Positions 1-11,038 of a stretch of 64,000 nt of DNA are shown here, piece by piece. The position numbers were made by a program, and so were the translations under genes. The number at the start of each line of letters is the position of its first letter. Position 1 is the stretch's first letter. Origin of the DNA: Nematostella vectensis (taxonomy: Eukaryota > Cnidaria > Anthozoa > Actiniaria > Edwardsiidae); NCBI RefSeq assembly GCF_932526225.1, contig NC_064034.1, forward strand, positions 17,248,887 to 17,312,886. The letters are read 5' to 3'. The notes under the pieces are model-generated. The model was given only the letters and a program-made list of their open reading frames with translations. It was not told where the DNA came from and did no database searches.

Positions 1-465
1 AGGGGGGAGAGGGTAAGGGAGTGACCAGAGGGGAGAGGGTAAGGGAGTGACCAGAGGGGAGAGGGTAAGGGAGTGACCAGGGGGAGAGGGTAAGGGAGTG
101 ACCAGAGGGGAGAGGGTAAGGGAGTGACCAGAGGGGAGAGGGTAAGGGAGTGACCAGAGGGGAGAGGGTAAGGGAGTGACCAGGGGGAGAGGGTAAGGGA
201 GTGACCAGAGGGGAGAGGGTAAGGGAGTGACCAGGGGGAGAGGGTAAGGGAGTGACCAGAGGGGAGAGGGTAAGGGAGTGACCAGAGGGGAGAGGGTAAG
301 GGAGTGACCAGAGGGGAGAGGGTAAGGGAGTGACCAGAGGGGAGAGGGTTAGGGAGTGACCAGGGGGAGAGGGTAAGGGAGTGACCAGGGGGGAGAGGGT
401 AAGGGAGTGACCTGGGGGGAGAGGGTAAGGGAGTGACCTGGGGGGGGGAGAGTAAGGTAGTGAAG
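1..465. repeat. 26-bp minisatellite
   Basis: A purine-rich unit of about 26 bp (core GAGAGGGTAAGGGAGTGACC) is repeated roughly 17 times in head-to-tail order from the left edge of the window to about 465. Units differ by one or two G residues and the last ones are degraded. The array continues beyond the left edge. No gene is visible in it. Confidence 0.95.
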
Positions 466-516
466 GGACCAAACTCCTATACAAGCGACCTCTAACATCT
501 TCGTGAAACCTCATTT

Positions 517-921
517 TTACGAACACTCTGTTTTTATGGACAACCCATTTGAACTCCTCGTTATTACGGCTACCTCGTTTTTATGAATTACGTAGTTGTC
601 CGTGATATCGAGGGCTGGGTGTGGCAATTCGTTAGTGCTAGTATTATGGATCATGATCTTAAGAGAGTCCATGGAATAGTGAGGACCTTGGAACACTTTT
701 AGATGTCCATTTTGTAGCAAGGAGTTTCTTTGAAATTCTGACAGTGTTTGCTCGACTGCTAATGTTAAATACCCTCCCCAAATAGTTCCGTCGGTCGTAT
801 AGGCAGGTTCGCGGAAAATAACGTTACATTGCATTTGAACAGATAGCAGCAGTGATGAACTCACCCGAATACAATGCCGCCGAGCGAGTAGCACGAGGGC
901 GAGCCAAGTGTAAGTAGGCAT
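517..921 (-). CDS. Unrecognised open reading frame, possible first exon of a secreted protein
   Basis: An open frame of 134 codons starts at an ATG at 921 and has ordinary, non-repetitive composition, unlike the minisatellites on both sides. The first 15-20 residues (MPTYTWLALVLLARR) are hydrophobic and could be a signal peptide. A good splice donor (CGG|GTGAGT) follows 57 nt after the ATG, so the true coding part may be only a short first exon. I do not recognise a domain. It could equally be a chance open frame between repeats. Confidence 0.25.
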   Translation of the reverse strand: MPTYTWLALVLLARRHCIRVSSSLLLSVQMQCNVIFREPAYTTDGTIWGGYLTLAVEQTLSEFQRNSLLQNGHLKVFQGPHYSMDSLKIMIHNTSTNELPHPALDITDNYVIHKNEVAVITRSSNGLSIKTECS

Positions 922-929
922 TAAGTAAT

Positions 930-1345
930 ATCGTCATTATCATCATCATTAACATTATCGTCGAAAGACGTCATTATCACAGACATCACCGCCATGATAA
1001 TTATCATTATCATCATCATTAACATCACCGTCATAATAATACGTCATCATTACAGACATCATCGCCATTATAATCATCATTATCATTAACATCATCGTCA
1101 TCTTCATCATCACAAAGATCATCACCATGATAATTATTATCATATCATATCATTATCATTATCAACGTCATCCCCATAATACGTCATCATACAGACATCA
1201 TCGCTTTTATAATCACATTATTATTAACATCATCGTCATCGTCATCATCACAGACATCATCGCTCTTATAATCACATTATTATTAACATCATCGTCATCG
1301 TCATCATCACAGACATAATCGCCATCATCATTTTAATAATAATCA
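930..1345. repeat. CAT/ATC-rich simple sequence
   Basis: A low-complexity tract dominated by ATC/CAT triplets with degenerate units of about 55-60 bp (for example the copies around 1190 and 1250). Open frames here encode only I/H/M/D-rich peptides and are not considered genes. Confidence 0.9.
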
Positions 1346-1489
1346 AACAACTGGGGTTTCGAGTTATCGGCATTGTTTTTTCTATCCCTATGTTTGTTTT
1401 GATAATGAGATTCTAAGTTCCACTAATTGTGATGGTACTGATAATTTTGATGATGGTGATGATGATAAAAATAATGATTCTGATAATTA

Positions 1490-2100
1490 CGATGCTGCTA
1501 ATGTTGATGATGATAATGATGGTGGTGGTAGTGATGTTATAGACGATGATAATGATGGTGGTGGTAGTGATGTTATAGATGATGATAATGGTGGTGGTGG
1601 TAGTGATGTTATAGATGATGATAATGGTGGTGGTGGTAGTGATGTTATAGATTATGATAATGATGGTGGTGGTAGTGATGTTATAGATGATGATAATGAT
1701 GGGGGTGGTAGTGATGTTATAATGATGGTGGTGGTAGTGATGTTATTAGATGATGATAATGATGGTGATGGTAGTGATGTTTTAGATGATGATAATGATG
1801 GTGGTGGTAGTGATGTTATAGATGATGATAATGATGGTGGTGGTAGTGATGTTATAGATGACGATAATGATGGTGGTGGTTGTGATGTTATAGACGATGA
1901 TAATGATGGTGGTGGTAGTGATGTTATAATGATGGTGGTGGTAGTGATGTTATAGATGATAATAATGATGGGGGTGGTAGTGATGTTATAGATGATGATA
2001 ATGATGGTGGTGGTAGTGATGTTATAGATGATGATAAGAAATTGGAGGTATAAGGAATGATGGTGGTGGTAGTGATGTTATAGATGATGATAAGAAATTG
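1490..2100. repeat. 33-bp GATGATAATGATGGTGGTGG minisatellite, block 1
   Basis: A 33-bp unit (GATGATAATGATGGTGGTGG followed by TAGTGATGTTATA) is repeated about 17 times. Because the period is a multiple of three and the unit lacks stops in some frames, several D/G/S-rich open frames arise on both strands; they are not credible genes. A second block of the same unit lies at 3233-3900. Confidence 0.95.
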
Positions 2101-2102
2101 GA

Positions 2103-3232
2103 GGTATAAGGAATGTATCAATGCGTAAATCGCAAGAAACGAATGAAAACTTCGTAAACTTAAGTTATTCACTAATCACTGTACTTACATCTAAAGCGCC
2201 TATGCTTTATGAACTGTTACTTGAAGCACAAAATTGAATAACTTAGCTTAGTAAAAACCTAGTAATCAGTCTTGCACCTAAAATTTGTCCAGATATTTAT
2301 TTTGAATATCTAATGTTACTGTAGTTGGTTTTTGTCCGTATATTCTGATCACAGTAAACCCTGAATATGAAGAACCTAGTTATCTTTTCAAGCTAGCTTA
2401 CCAGGTTCAAATTTAAATGGTGCATATAGAGGTATTAGGCTTCTAGCTTCTTATCTGAATATACAAAGATGGAGGAGGAGGCAGTTCTTTTGGAAAACCG
2501 TAATGACGCCAAAAAGGGTAATGTTCAAAAGCTGTTAAAGTTGTTATAGAAAAATAATATTGTGTATGTTTGTTTCAGCTTTGTTATGTTGGAACACTTG
2601 TTAGTAATTTTGTCCTGGATACCTTATGTCAAATGACTATTATTTTTCAAACATTTTTTCAACTTATATTTTTGTTATTTTTGTTATTTTTTTGAATTGT
2701 TTAATTAAATGATTTGTCAAATTCATAATAACGTCTTTTCCTTGGTGTTTCTAAATTACTCTAATTTCTCCAGTATTAACCCCTGAAGTAGGTGGAGTTT
2801 AAACGGCCATTTTGTAAAAACAGGGGGGAAGGGGTTGAAATCATCCCTTTAGTTACCCGATTAGTAGGGAGTAAAAATTGACTCCCATTTTGAGGGTGAA
2901 TTGTACTCTTTGAATGGAGTAACAACAAGCAACCTAGTAAATTACTCCACTTAGCTACCCCCTAAAGTGGGTAAAATTTACTCCCCTGAGAGAGTAGGAA
3001 AAAAGGAGTAAAAAATAACTCCATTTTGAGGGTAAATTGTACTCCTTTAATGGAGTAATAGCAAGCAACCTAGTAAATCACTCCCTTTAGTTACTCCCCT
3101 ACAGGGGTAAAATCTACTCCCTTGAGAGAGTAGAAGAAAGGGAGTAAAAAATTACTCTAAAAAGGGAGTCATTTTGTACCTCGGTTTTTTACTCCTTTTT
3201 TGGAGTTAAAACTACTCTTTGAAACTAACAGT
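2103..3232. other. Spacer between two blocks of the 33-bp minisatellite, with GGAGTAAA/TTTACTCC repeats
   Basis: This 1.1-kb stretch interrupts the 33-bp minisatellite. No gene is visible. From about 2860 to 3230 it holds two direct copies of a roughly 125-bp segment (2877-3000 and 3001-3130) rich in the complementary motifs GGAGTAAA and TTTACTCC, so it could form many small hairpins. It may be an insertion that split one ancestral array. Confidence 0.6.
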
Positions 3233-3960
3233 GTGGTAGTGATGTTATAGATGATGATAATGATGGTGGTGGTAGTGATGTTATAATGATGGTGGTGGTA
3301 GTGATGTTATAGATGATGATAATGATGGTGGTGGTAGTGATGTTATAGATGATGATAATGATGGTGGTGGTAGTGATGTTATAGACGATGATAATGATGG
3401 TGGTGGTAGTGATGTTATAGATGATGATAATGATGGTGGTGGTAGTGATGTTATGGATGATGATAATGATGGTGGTGGTAGTGGTAGTGATGTTATAGAT
3501 GATGATAATGATGGTGGTGGTAGTGATGTTATAGACGATGATAATGATGGTGGTGGTAGTGATGTTATTAGATGATGATAATGATGGTGGTGGTAGTGAT
3601 GTTATGGACGATGATAATGATGGTGGTGGTAGTGATGTTATCAGATGATGATAATGATGGTGGTGGTAGTAATGTTAAATATGATGATAATGATGGTGGT
3701 GGTAGTGATGTTATAGATGATGATAATGATGGTGGTGGTAGTAATGTTAAATATGATGATAATGATGGTGGTGATGGTAGTGATGTTATGGATGATGATA
3801 ATGATGGTGGTGGTTGTGATGTTATAGATGACGATAATGATGGTGGTGGTTGTGATGTTATAGACGATGATAATGATGGTGGTGGTAGTGATGTTAAACA
3901 TGATGATAATGACTCTAATGATGATGTTAAAGATGATGATGTTGATGCTAATGACGATGA
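3233..3960. repeat. 33-bp minisatellite, block 2
   Basis: About 20 further copies of the same 33-bp GATGATAATGATGG-type unit as at 1490-2100, degrading into GAT-rich simple sequence up to about 4020. The array runs to within about 80 bp of the splice acceptor at 4042 and so lies in the intron upstream of the receptor-like exon. Confidence 0.95.
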
Positions 3961-4042
3961 TAATGATGATGATGATAATTGTGTTGCTGGTGATGATAAT
4001 AATGGTGATTATGATGACATTTTCGATTTTGTTTGCCCTACA

Positions 4043-5206
4043 GTCTTCTCCTACCCTAACATCACAAGCCTGATAAACGCATTCCAGGCCTTGAACGTGA
4101 CGAGTATCGTGGTGGACCCTTACACAGTCCAGTCACGCCCTGATCTCTTCAACGACACGTGGTATAAGATTAGCAATATCATCAGCGAGGAGATTTCGTA
4201 TGGGGTGATACTTGGTGGAAATGCAGTCAAACTGGAGAGACACATCAGTGAGTATGTCAGCTCTAACGTGATGGCAGTCAGCATGGACTATCAGGTGGAT
4301 AACAGCACGAATACTACGGTGAGTCATCATCATCATCATAATCATATCATCATCATCATTATGTCATCATTATAATGTCATCATTAACAGCATAACATTA
4401 TCGTGCCATCATTATCATTATGCTATCATCATATCATTATCACCAACATCATCATCACCATCATCATCACCATCATGTCATCGTCATTCATAATAGAGTA
4501 TTTCAGCTCTAACGTAATGGCAGTCAGCATGGACTATAAATTAGACAACAGCACAACACTACTGTGAGTCATCATCATCATAATCAACATTATCATCATC
4601 GCCGTCATCATTGTCATATCTTCATTCAAAATGTAGAAAATAAGCTCTAATGTGATTGCTGTCAAAATGGACAAGATCACACGCCGCAGCATCATATTAA
4701 TGTCACAAGCATATCGCGCTTGATAAACCAGCAACCAACCAAAAAAAAGTCTTTGAGGTCAGGTATTAAAAAAGAAAACATTGTAGCCTGCTAGCCGGCT
4801 CTTATTCGGAAATGTTTCGCCTTTGAATATTAGGAATCATTTGGCGCGTGCGAAGCTCACTCTCGCCGCAGCGTACCTTGGCCTTCGCGCGCGCAACAGA
4901 ATCCCCAGTATTAGAAAACATAACATTTCCGAATACGCCCGAATGAGAGCCGGCTAGCAGACTAGCAAAATTGCGGCTCGTAGTTGTGCTATAAGGGCAG
5001 GAGAGAGACTCACTCTCAGCTCATGTCAGTCTTTTAAAACCCACAGGATTCTGGAACAATTAAAGTTTCCCAAGGTGAGACGGTGAACTTCCTGGATCCG
5101 TCCTCGCCGATATTTCGGGAAGGACTTCAGTATTGCGGCCTGGTGTTAGCCGGGATGGTCTTACTGGGTGTGACGTATCACGTGTTATATTACATTCAGT
5201 ACAGAG
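4043..5206 (+). CDS. Probable ionotropic glutamate receptor-like protein, 3' exons (partial)
   Basis: Two exons are visible: 4043-4318 (acceptor CCCTACAG, donor ACG|GTGAGT, phase 0) and 5047-5206 (acceptor ACCCACAG, donor AGAG|GTAGG). Together they encode about 145 residues beginning VFSYPNITSLINAFQALNVT, with several N-X-S/T sequons, followed by a segment before the membrane (FLDPSSPIFREGLQYC) and one strong transmembrane helix (LVLAGMVLLGVTYHVLYYI). An extracellular lobe ending in an F.P.S.IF-type segment and a last membrane helix resembles the S2 lobe and M4 helix of ionotropic glutamate receptors; this is a family inference from arrangement, without strong motifs. Upstream exons must lie left of the window. 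The frame also stays open past the second donor to a stop at 5268, so the protein could end there. Confidence 0.4.
4499..4680 (+). repeat. Decayed copies of the 3' edge of exon 4043-4318
   Basis: The 3' end of the preceding exon plus its donor (exon positions about 4250-4330) is repeated at 4499-4575, including the GTGAGTCATCATC donor context, with a frame-breaking one-base loss. A third, more diverged piece lies at about 4630-4680. These are non-coding copies inside the intron. Confidence 0.75.
4786..4963. mobile_element. Short TIR element (MITE-like)
   Basis: The ends are inverted copies of each other: GCTAGCCGGCTCT then TATTCGGAAATG on the left matches the complement of CATTTCCGAATA and GAGAGCCGGCTAGC on the right. 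The 178-bp span has no coding capacity, as expected for a non-autonomous DNA element. No target-site duplication is clear. It sits in the intron of the receptor-like gene. Confidence 0.6.
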
Positions 5207-5454
5207 GTAGGCGGTTCTTATACCACTTACTCCACTTGGTCCTCACCCACCCATCCCACTCTCTTTAATTTTTGAATGAATCGTCCCTAACATGTAGCAG
5301 GGACAGTGGATAGGGAGGGGTCGGGTGGGAGGGGTTTCTGAACCCCATTTAAAACTAAGCCAAAAAGGCACGGGAGAGCCTCCTTATCAAACTTTTGTAA
5401 GGGGGGTGGTACTCGATGCAGAATAATACTATAGCTCCCTTGTTCAGTGTAGTC

Positions 5455-6632
5455 CACCTCCTACCATATCGTTTGCTCCTCCCCTACACCTCTCTGTCCC
5501 TCCCCTACACCTCTCTGCTCCTCCCCTACTCCTCTCTGCTCCTACGCTACACTTCTCTGCTTCTACCCAACTCCTCTCTTCTCCTCCCCTACTCCCCTCT
5601 GCTCCTACCCTACTCCTCTCTGCTCCTCCCCTACTCCTCTCTGCTCCTCCCCTACTCCTCTCTGCTCCTCCCCTACTCCTCTCTGCTCCTCCCCTACTCC
5701 TCTCTGCTCCTCCCCTACTCCTCTCTGCTCCTCCCATACCCCTCTCTGCTCCTCCCCTACCCCTCTCTGCTATTCCCCTACTCCTCTCTGCTCCTCCCCT
5801 ACACCTCTCTTCTCCTCCCCTACCCCCCTCTGCTCCTCCCCTACTCCTCTCTGCTCCTACGCTACACTTCTCTGCTTCTACCCAACTCCCCTCTGCTCCT
5901 CCACTACACCTCTCTGCTCCTCCCCTACTCCTCTCTGCTCCTCCCCTACTCCTCTCTGCTCCTCCCCTACACCTCTCTGCTCCTCCCATACACCTCTCTG
6001 CTCCTCCCTTACTCTTCTCTGCTCCTCCCCTACTCCTCTCTGCTCCTCCCCTACTCCTCTCTGCTCCGTCCCTACCCCTCTCTGCTCCTCCCCTACTCCT
6101 CTCTGCTCCTCCCCTACTCCTCTCTGCTCCTACGCTACACTTCTCTGCTTCTACCCAACTCCTCTCTTCTCCTCCCCTACTCCCCTCTGCTCCTACCCTA
6201 CTCCTCTCTGCTCCTCCCCTACACCTCTCTGCTCCTACCCTACTCCTCTCTGCTCCTACTCTTCACCTCTCTGCTCCTCCCCTACACCTCTCTGCTCCTA
6301 CCCTACACCTCTCTTCTCCTCCCCTACTCCTCTCTGCTCCTCCCCTACACCTCTCTTCTCCTCCCCTACACCTCTCTTCTCCTCCCCTACACCTCTCTGC
6401 TCCTCCCCTACACCTCTCTTCTCCTCCCCTACCCCTCTCTGCTCCTCCCCTACTCCTCTCTGCTCCTCCCATACCCCTCTCTGCTCCTCCCCTACTCCTC
6501 TCTGCTCCTCCCCTACTCCTCTCTGCTCCTCCCCTACTCCTCTCTGCTCCTCCCATACCCCCTCTCTTCTCCTGCCCTACCCCTCTTTTCTCCTCCCCTA
6601 CTCCTCTCTGCTCCTCCCCTACCCCCAACTTC
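5455..6632. repeat. 21-bp CT-rich minisatellite
   Basis: A 21-bp unit (CTGCTCCTCCCCTACTCCTC) is repeated more than 50 times. The period is seven codons, so one frame encodes a (LLLPYSS)n heptad for 400 codons and the other strand a (GGAERSR)n heptad. There is no start context, splice signal or non-repeat domain attached to either, so I treat it as a satellite and not a gene. Confidence 0.95.
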
Positions 6633-6931
6633 TTGAGTTGCCACAACAAGCATGCTAATGACATCAGCATTTTATTTCAAGGTTCCCGCATGAATACATG
6701 CCCAAAAGATTCCTACTTTGAAAGCATTCAAGAGATGCGGAACGTTTTGGAGGAGTTCCACCAAAATTTTTGCGAGTTGTACAAACACTTGCGCCGTGAG
6801 CAGCTGTGGAAATCTGACGTCAAGAAATGCCAGCTGTAGCTTTAAGGAGCCCAAGACAGCCGCACCTGTGTTATTGTTTCGACTAATATTTGAAGAGATA
6901 CTATTTAGGAAGATTTCTCGAAATAACCTTC

Positions 6932-7099
6932 TAAAGCGGCAATCGCTCCAGTTTACTTCCCGTCGGGCCAACGGAAACCTTAGCCGATAAAAGACAAAAG
7001 AATCTTTTTAGAATCTGCACTATCTAACAGGACGTACGCTCTAAATTATCACATGCTTGAAGTTATTGACCGAAAGTAAACAGGTGATATTGCAGCTGT
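6932..7099. mobile_element. MITE-A family, degraded copy 1
   Basis: Starts TAAAGCGGCAATCGC followed by CCAGTTTACTTCC and ends with the complementary GAAAGTAAACAGGTG and TTGCAGC. It is a shortened relative of the elements at 23304-23552 and 51984-52232, sharing the internal words ACGCTCTAAATTATCA and AAAAGAATCT. Non-coding. It lies in the gene-poor 6.6-8.3 kb spacer, where I otherwise see only the small element at 7444. Confidence 0.7.
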
Positions 7100-7443
7100 A
7101 AAACAAAATTTTATAATTTTTATACACTTATTATTTACTTTATACTTCACTAATCTATTTGTTTGAATATCGAGACAGCGGCTTAGAGAGGCTCTTAAGT
7201 GTGAAAGACATAAAGTGTGATACTTGTATACTAATTATCGATAATTAGCCAACTTTGGCAAGATTCGACCAAGATTGGCGCTTTGCACTCTAAAAGGGTA
7301 CTTTCGGGGTTTAATAGAAATGTAAAAAAAACGGCATTATGAACAGCGTATTAAATAAACAGCATTGTTGGAAAAACACGTAGCAAATATTTGCTTCACA
7401 GTACTGAGAGGTCCAGCCCAAGTAGCACTTCAGGGTAGTCTAT

Positions 7444-7545
7444 AGCCCGAGTATCAGGCAATTTTATTTTTCAAAAGTTGGAGAGAAAAAATAAAATCGC
7501 TTCCCGGTATTATACTTCATAGGGAAAGGGCCTGACACTCGGGCT
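7444..7545. mobile_element. 102-bp TIR element (GAGTATCAGGC family)
   Basis: The ends AGCCCGAGTATCAGGC and GCCTGACACTCGGGCT are inverted repeats with one mismatch over 16 bp. The flanks share GGTAGTCTAT on both sides (7434-7443 and 7547-7556), which looks like a target-site duplication. Related ends and internal sequence occur at 45388 and 46083-46424. Confidence 0.7.
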
Positions 7546-8289
7546 AGGTAGTCTATATTTAGTTTAGTGTCACTAAAAAAGGATGAGCTCAGCTTTTCGT
7601 GACATCGATAATTGGTAATTGCTGTTGGCTTATTCTGCAGAAAAGTCACTTATGGAAACACATCATAGCATTTATCAACTGTTTGTATATGCTTGAAATG
7701 TGTGAAGCTTTGAAATGTGGTTAAAAAAGCAGAGTTTTTGTTGGGATGTAGTCGAATTCATTAGGATTTAAACCAACCTTCGCAGAGTCTTGAGTTCCGT
7801 TCCTGATTGACTCCAGCTGTGAAGTTTTAAAAGGACTCCTTTTAGTAATATTTTGAGCTAACCATTTTAGTGCGCGGTTCCTCTGGCCAAGACCGTTCTT
7901 GAAAGATAACGAGACTAAAAAAAATCTAAAAACACCATCCTATGACATGGAAAATATCTATAGTTTGTCTTCTAAACACGTATAGCAGTAGTTGTGATCT
8001 GACCTCATATAAGAGTTGGGTATTGATTTTTTTAATATGATTTTATTGATTATTTAATCCAAAAATCTGTGGGAGTTCTGATGGTGTGTTTTGGAGGCGA
8101 TTGAAGCTGAACCTCCCGTCATCTAGAGCGGAAAATAAAATTCCGGGGAAAGCATTAAATGTACTCTGTGCAATGGGATCTTACAATCTTTTTAATCATT
8201 GTTGCTAAAAACACGTTATCAGGGGGAACAAGCCTTAAGCAATAAAATGCTTTTCGAGTAAGTGAAAGTAATCGAAAGGCTATTTTGAC

Positions 8290-10508
8290 ATGATGTTTTT
8301 AACCATTTTTACTGGCATTTTTATCTCATCTATTATACAAAAAACAAGTGGTTTTCAAGCTTTTGCTATGCGAGACAAGGCGTTGGCGAGTTCTGCTAAG
8401 GCTTCGTGGCTCTTAACCTCGCTTGAGTGGTACCATTGCCTCCTCGCCTGCCAAGAAAATCCTCGCTGTGTTTCGTACAACTATCGGGGAGAAAAACAAG
8501 AATGCGAGCTCAGCACTGAAGGCCTTCTAGCTCAATGTGATAAAGACAAAGTTTTACACTTTGAAAGAGGAGCGATATTCAATCAGATTCGACTTTTTGT
8601 TTCCAAGGTAAGGTGATGTTTATCAGTTTTATCATGCAAAACATCTAACAATACGTTACACGTTTTACGTTTTTAAAGGGGCACATTAAACGTTTTAGAG
8701 AAACACATTTTACGATTAAAAAAAAACACATTTACGCGCAGGTTTTTTTACGAAATCATTTAACTAATCAATGTCTACTTTTTTAAATGATATTTATTCA
8801 TTTTTAACTATTTTTTGTTTCTAAGATCGACGAAAAACAAGGTGCTATTAAAGATACGCATTGCAAAACCGAGTATTCTTCTAACGTGACCAAAAGCACA
8901 AGTTGCACGGCCGAAGGAACGAATAGCACGACTGGAGAGAAAAATAGCACGACTGAAGGGGCGAATAATACGACTGGAGGGTTGAATAGCACGACTGAAG
9001 GAAAGAATAGCACGACTGGAGGGACGAATAGTACGATCGGAGGGACGAATAGCACGACCGGAGAGAAAAATAGCACGACTGAAGGGGCGAATAATACGAC
9101 TGGAGGGTTGAATAGCACGACTGAAGGAAAGAATAGCACGACAAGAGGGACGAATAGTACGATCGGAGGGACGAATAGCACGACTGCAGGGACTAATAAT
9201 ACGACTGGAAGTACGAATAATACGACTGGAGAGACGAATAATACGACTGGAGAGACGAATAATACGACTGGGGGGTTGAATAGCACGACTGAAGGAAAGA
9301 ATAGCACGACTGGAGAGACGAATAGTACGACTGGAGGGGCGAAAAATACGACTGGAGGGTTGAATAGCACGACTGAAGGAAAGAATAGCACGACTGGAGA
9401 GACGAATAGTACGACTGGAGGGGCGAAAAATACGACTGGAGGGTTGAATAGCACGACTGGAGGCACGAATAGTGCGATCGGAGTGACGAATAGCACAACT
9501 GGAGGGACGAATAGTACGACTGGAGGGACGAATAGCACGACTGGAGGGACGAATAGCACGATTGGAGGGACGAATAGTACGACTAGAGGGACGAATAGCA
9601 CGACTGGAGGGACGAATAGCACGACTGGAGGGACGAATAGCACGAGTGGAGGGACGAATAGCACGAGTGGAGGGACGAATAATACGACCAGTGCTGGAGC
9701 AACAGAAACCAGCGAATCGAATAAAGGTAAACATAGGTTTACATGTTTTAATCCATTTTTTATTTGTTTGGGCCTGACTAGCGGGAAAAAACTGGACAGA
9801 AGATTAACAAACGCTCTTACTTTTTCAGTACTGAACACAGCGCTTGCTTACTACCCTTTGAATGAGTTCTATCAGGGACGCGATATCAGTCGCCATAGCA
9901 ACCATTCAAGCTACGTGGCCAGAGGCGTCACTTACGCCACGGGACCTAAGGGAATGGTGGGCGGGGCGATGGAATTTGATCATTCGCGGAGAAGCTATCT
10001 CGCACTTCTTAATTCAGAGACATGGGGGTTCCTAAGCGAGTCTATGACCATAGCGTTTTGGGTCCACATAGATTCAAGTGAAAAGTTTTTTGACACACCG
10101 TTGGTTCACTTCTTTTACCGTTTGCAATATCATGATAATGATACTGACTATAAATATTGGGGGTTGAGGTTGTGGCATTATCGAGGTCAGGTGGATTTTG
10201 AGGTCGTGGATGACACTTCACAAGTCTTTTCTTGGTTGAAGATAATTCCGGTTTACAATACCTGGCAGTTCGTGGTTGCATCGTACAACAAGACAGGCCA
10301 GTGTATATTGCGTGTAGGTGACGTCTCGTTAAAGCGTTCTTGTTTACCTGGGAGGAATCTGGCAACCTTTCAGGGTTATGTGCGACTTGGCGAGGTAAAA
10401 TATGGTAGCCTTCCCTTCTATTTTCATGGCAGATTAGCATGTTTGATGTTTTTTGATTACATGCTTGACGACAAACAGATTGAAGAAATTCAAAGTGTAT
10501 GTGCATAA
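8290..10508 (+). CDS. Secreted PAN/apple - (TNSTTGG)n - LamG protein, copy A (intact)
   Basis: Three exons: 8290-8607, 8826-9726 and 9829-10508. Exon 1 gives a hydrophobic signal peptide (MMFLTIFTGIFISSIIQ) and a cysteine-rich PAN/apple-like module (YHCLLACQENPRCVSYNYRG, then CELSTEGLLAQC). Exon 2 starts IDEKQGAIKDTHCK and then runs through nearly 40 heptads of the TNSTTGG type, nearly every one an N-S-T glycosylation sequon. Exon 3 encodes a complete LamG/concanavalin-A-like module (YYPLNEFYQGRDISR, MTIAFWVHID, RLACLMFFDYML) ending SVCA-stop. The product should be secreted and heavily N- and O-glycosylated, with a mucin-like stalk between two binding modules. Function unknown; a matrix, mucus or recognition role is a guess. 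The last intron is 102 bp and has no in-frame stop, so it could be retained without breaking the frame. Confidence 0.75.
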
Positions 10509-10686
10509 AAAATTGCCTTTCTCTTGCCCGTAGCCGAGGGGTGGGGGGGGTGGGGTGGGGGTCGGAAGAACCACCCCACTCGACTGGAACAATTGAATAA
10601 GAAAAAAAATTCTTTTATAAAAAGTAATACATCGCAAGAAAAGTTTGAGCCAAGGTTCGGACTTAACTATTATGTTGTCAACAAGG

Positions 10687-11038
10687 CACAATCTAGTCCC
10701 GTGTATCGTCTGTACATTACACGTAACCTTGAGATGCGGTTGGTTGTTACAAACAAGACGTATCTATTAAAGGCCACAATCTAGTCCTGTGTATCGTCTC
10801 TACATTACACGTAACCTTGAGTTGCGGTTGGTTGTTATAAACAAGATGTATCTATTAAAGGCCACAATCTAGTCCTGTGTATCGTCTCTACATTACACGT
10901 AACCTTGAGATGCGGTTGGTTGTTATAAACAAGATGTATCTATTAAAGGCCACAATCTAGTCCTGTGTATCGTCTGAACATTACACGTAACATTGAGATG
11001 CGGTTGGTTGTTACAAACAAGATGTTTCTATTAAAAGG
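10687..11038. repeat. 88-bp tandem repeat, four copies
   Basis: Four head-to-tail copies of an 88-bp unit begin at 10687, 10775, 10863 and 10951, each starting CACAATCTAGTCC and containing ACATTACACGTAAC. Identity between copies is high, so the expansion looks recent. No coding function seen. Confidence 0.95.

Noticed and set aside
3572-4042. D/G/S-rich frame leading into the receptor-like exon
   Set aside because: The 33-bp repeat ends before a clear splice acceptor at 4042; the join is accidental read-through.
5416-6636. A 406-codon frame of (LLLPYSS)n
   Set aside because: Pure minisatellite with no start context, flanking exon or non-repeat domain; the opposite strand is equally open.
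8804-9838. Minus-strand open frames of up to 344 codons over the stalk repeats of copy A (and 13157-14281 over copy B)
   Set aside because: They are shadows of a stop-free 21-bp repeat; the plus-strand frame has the signal peptide, splice sites and LamG domain.
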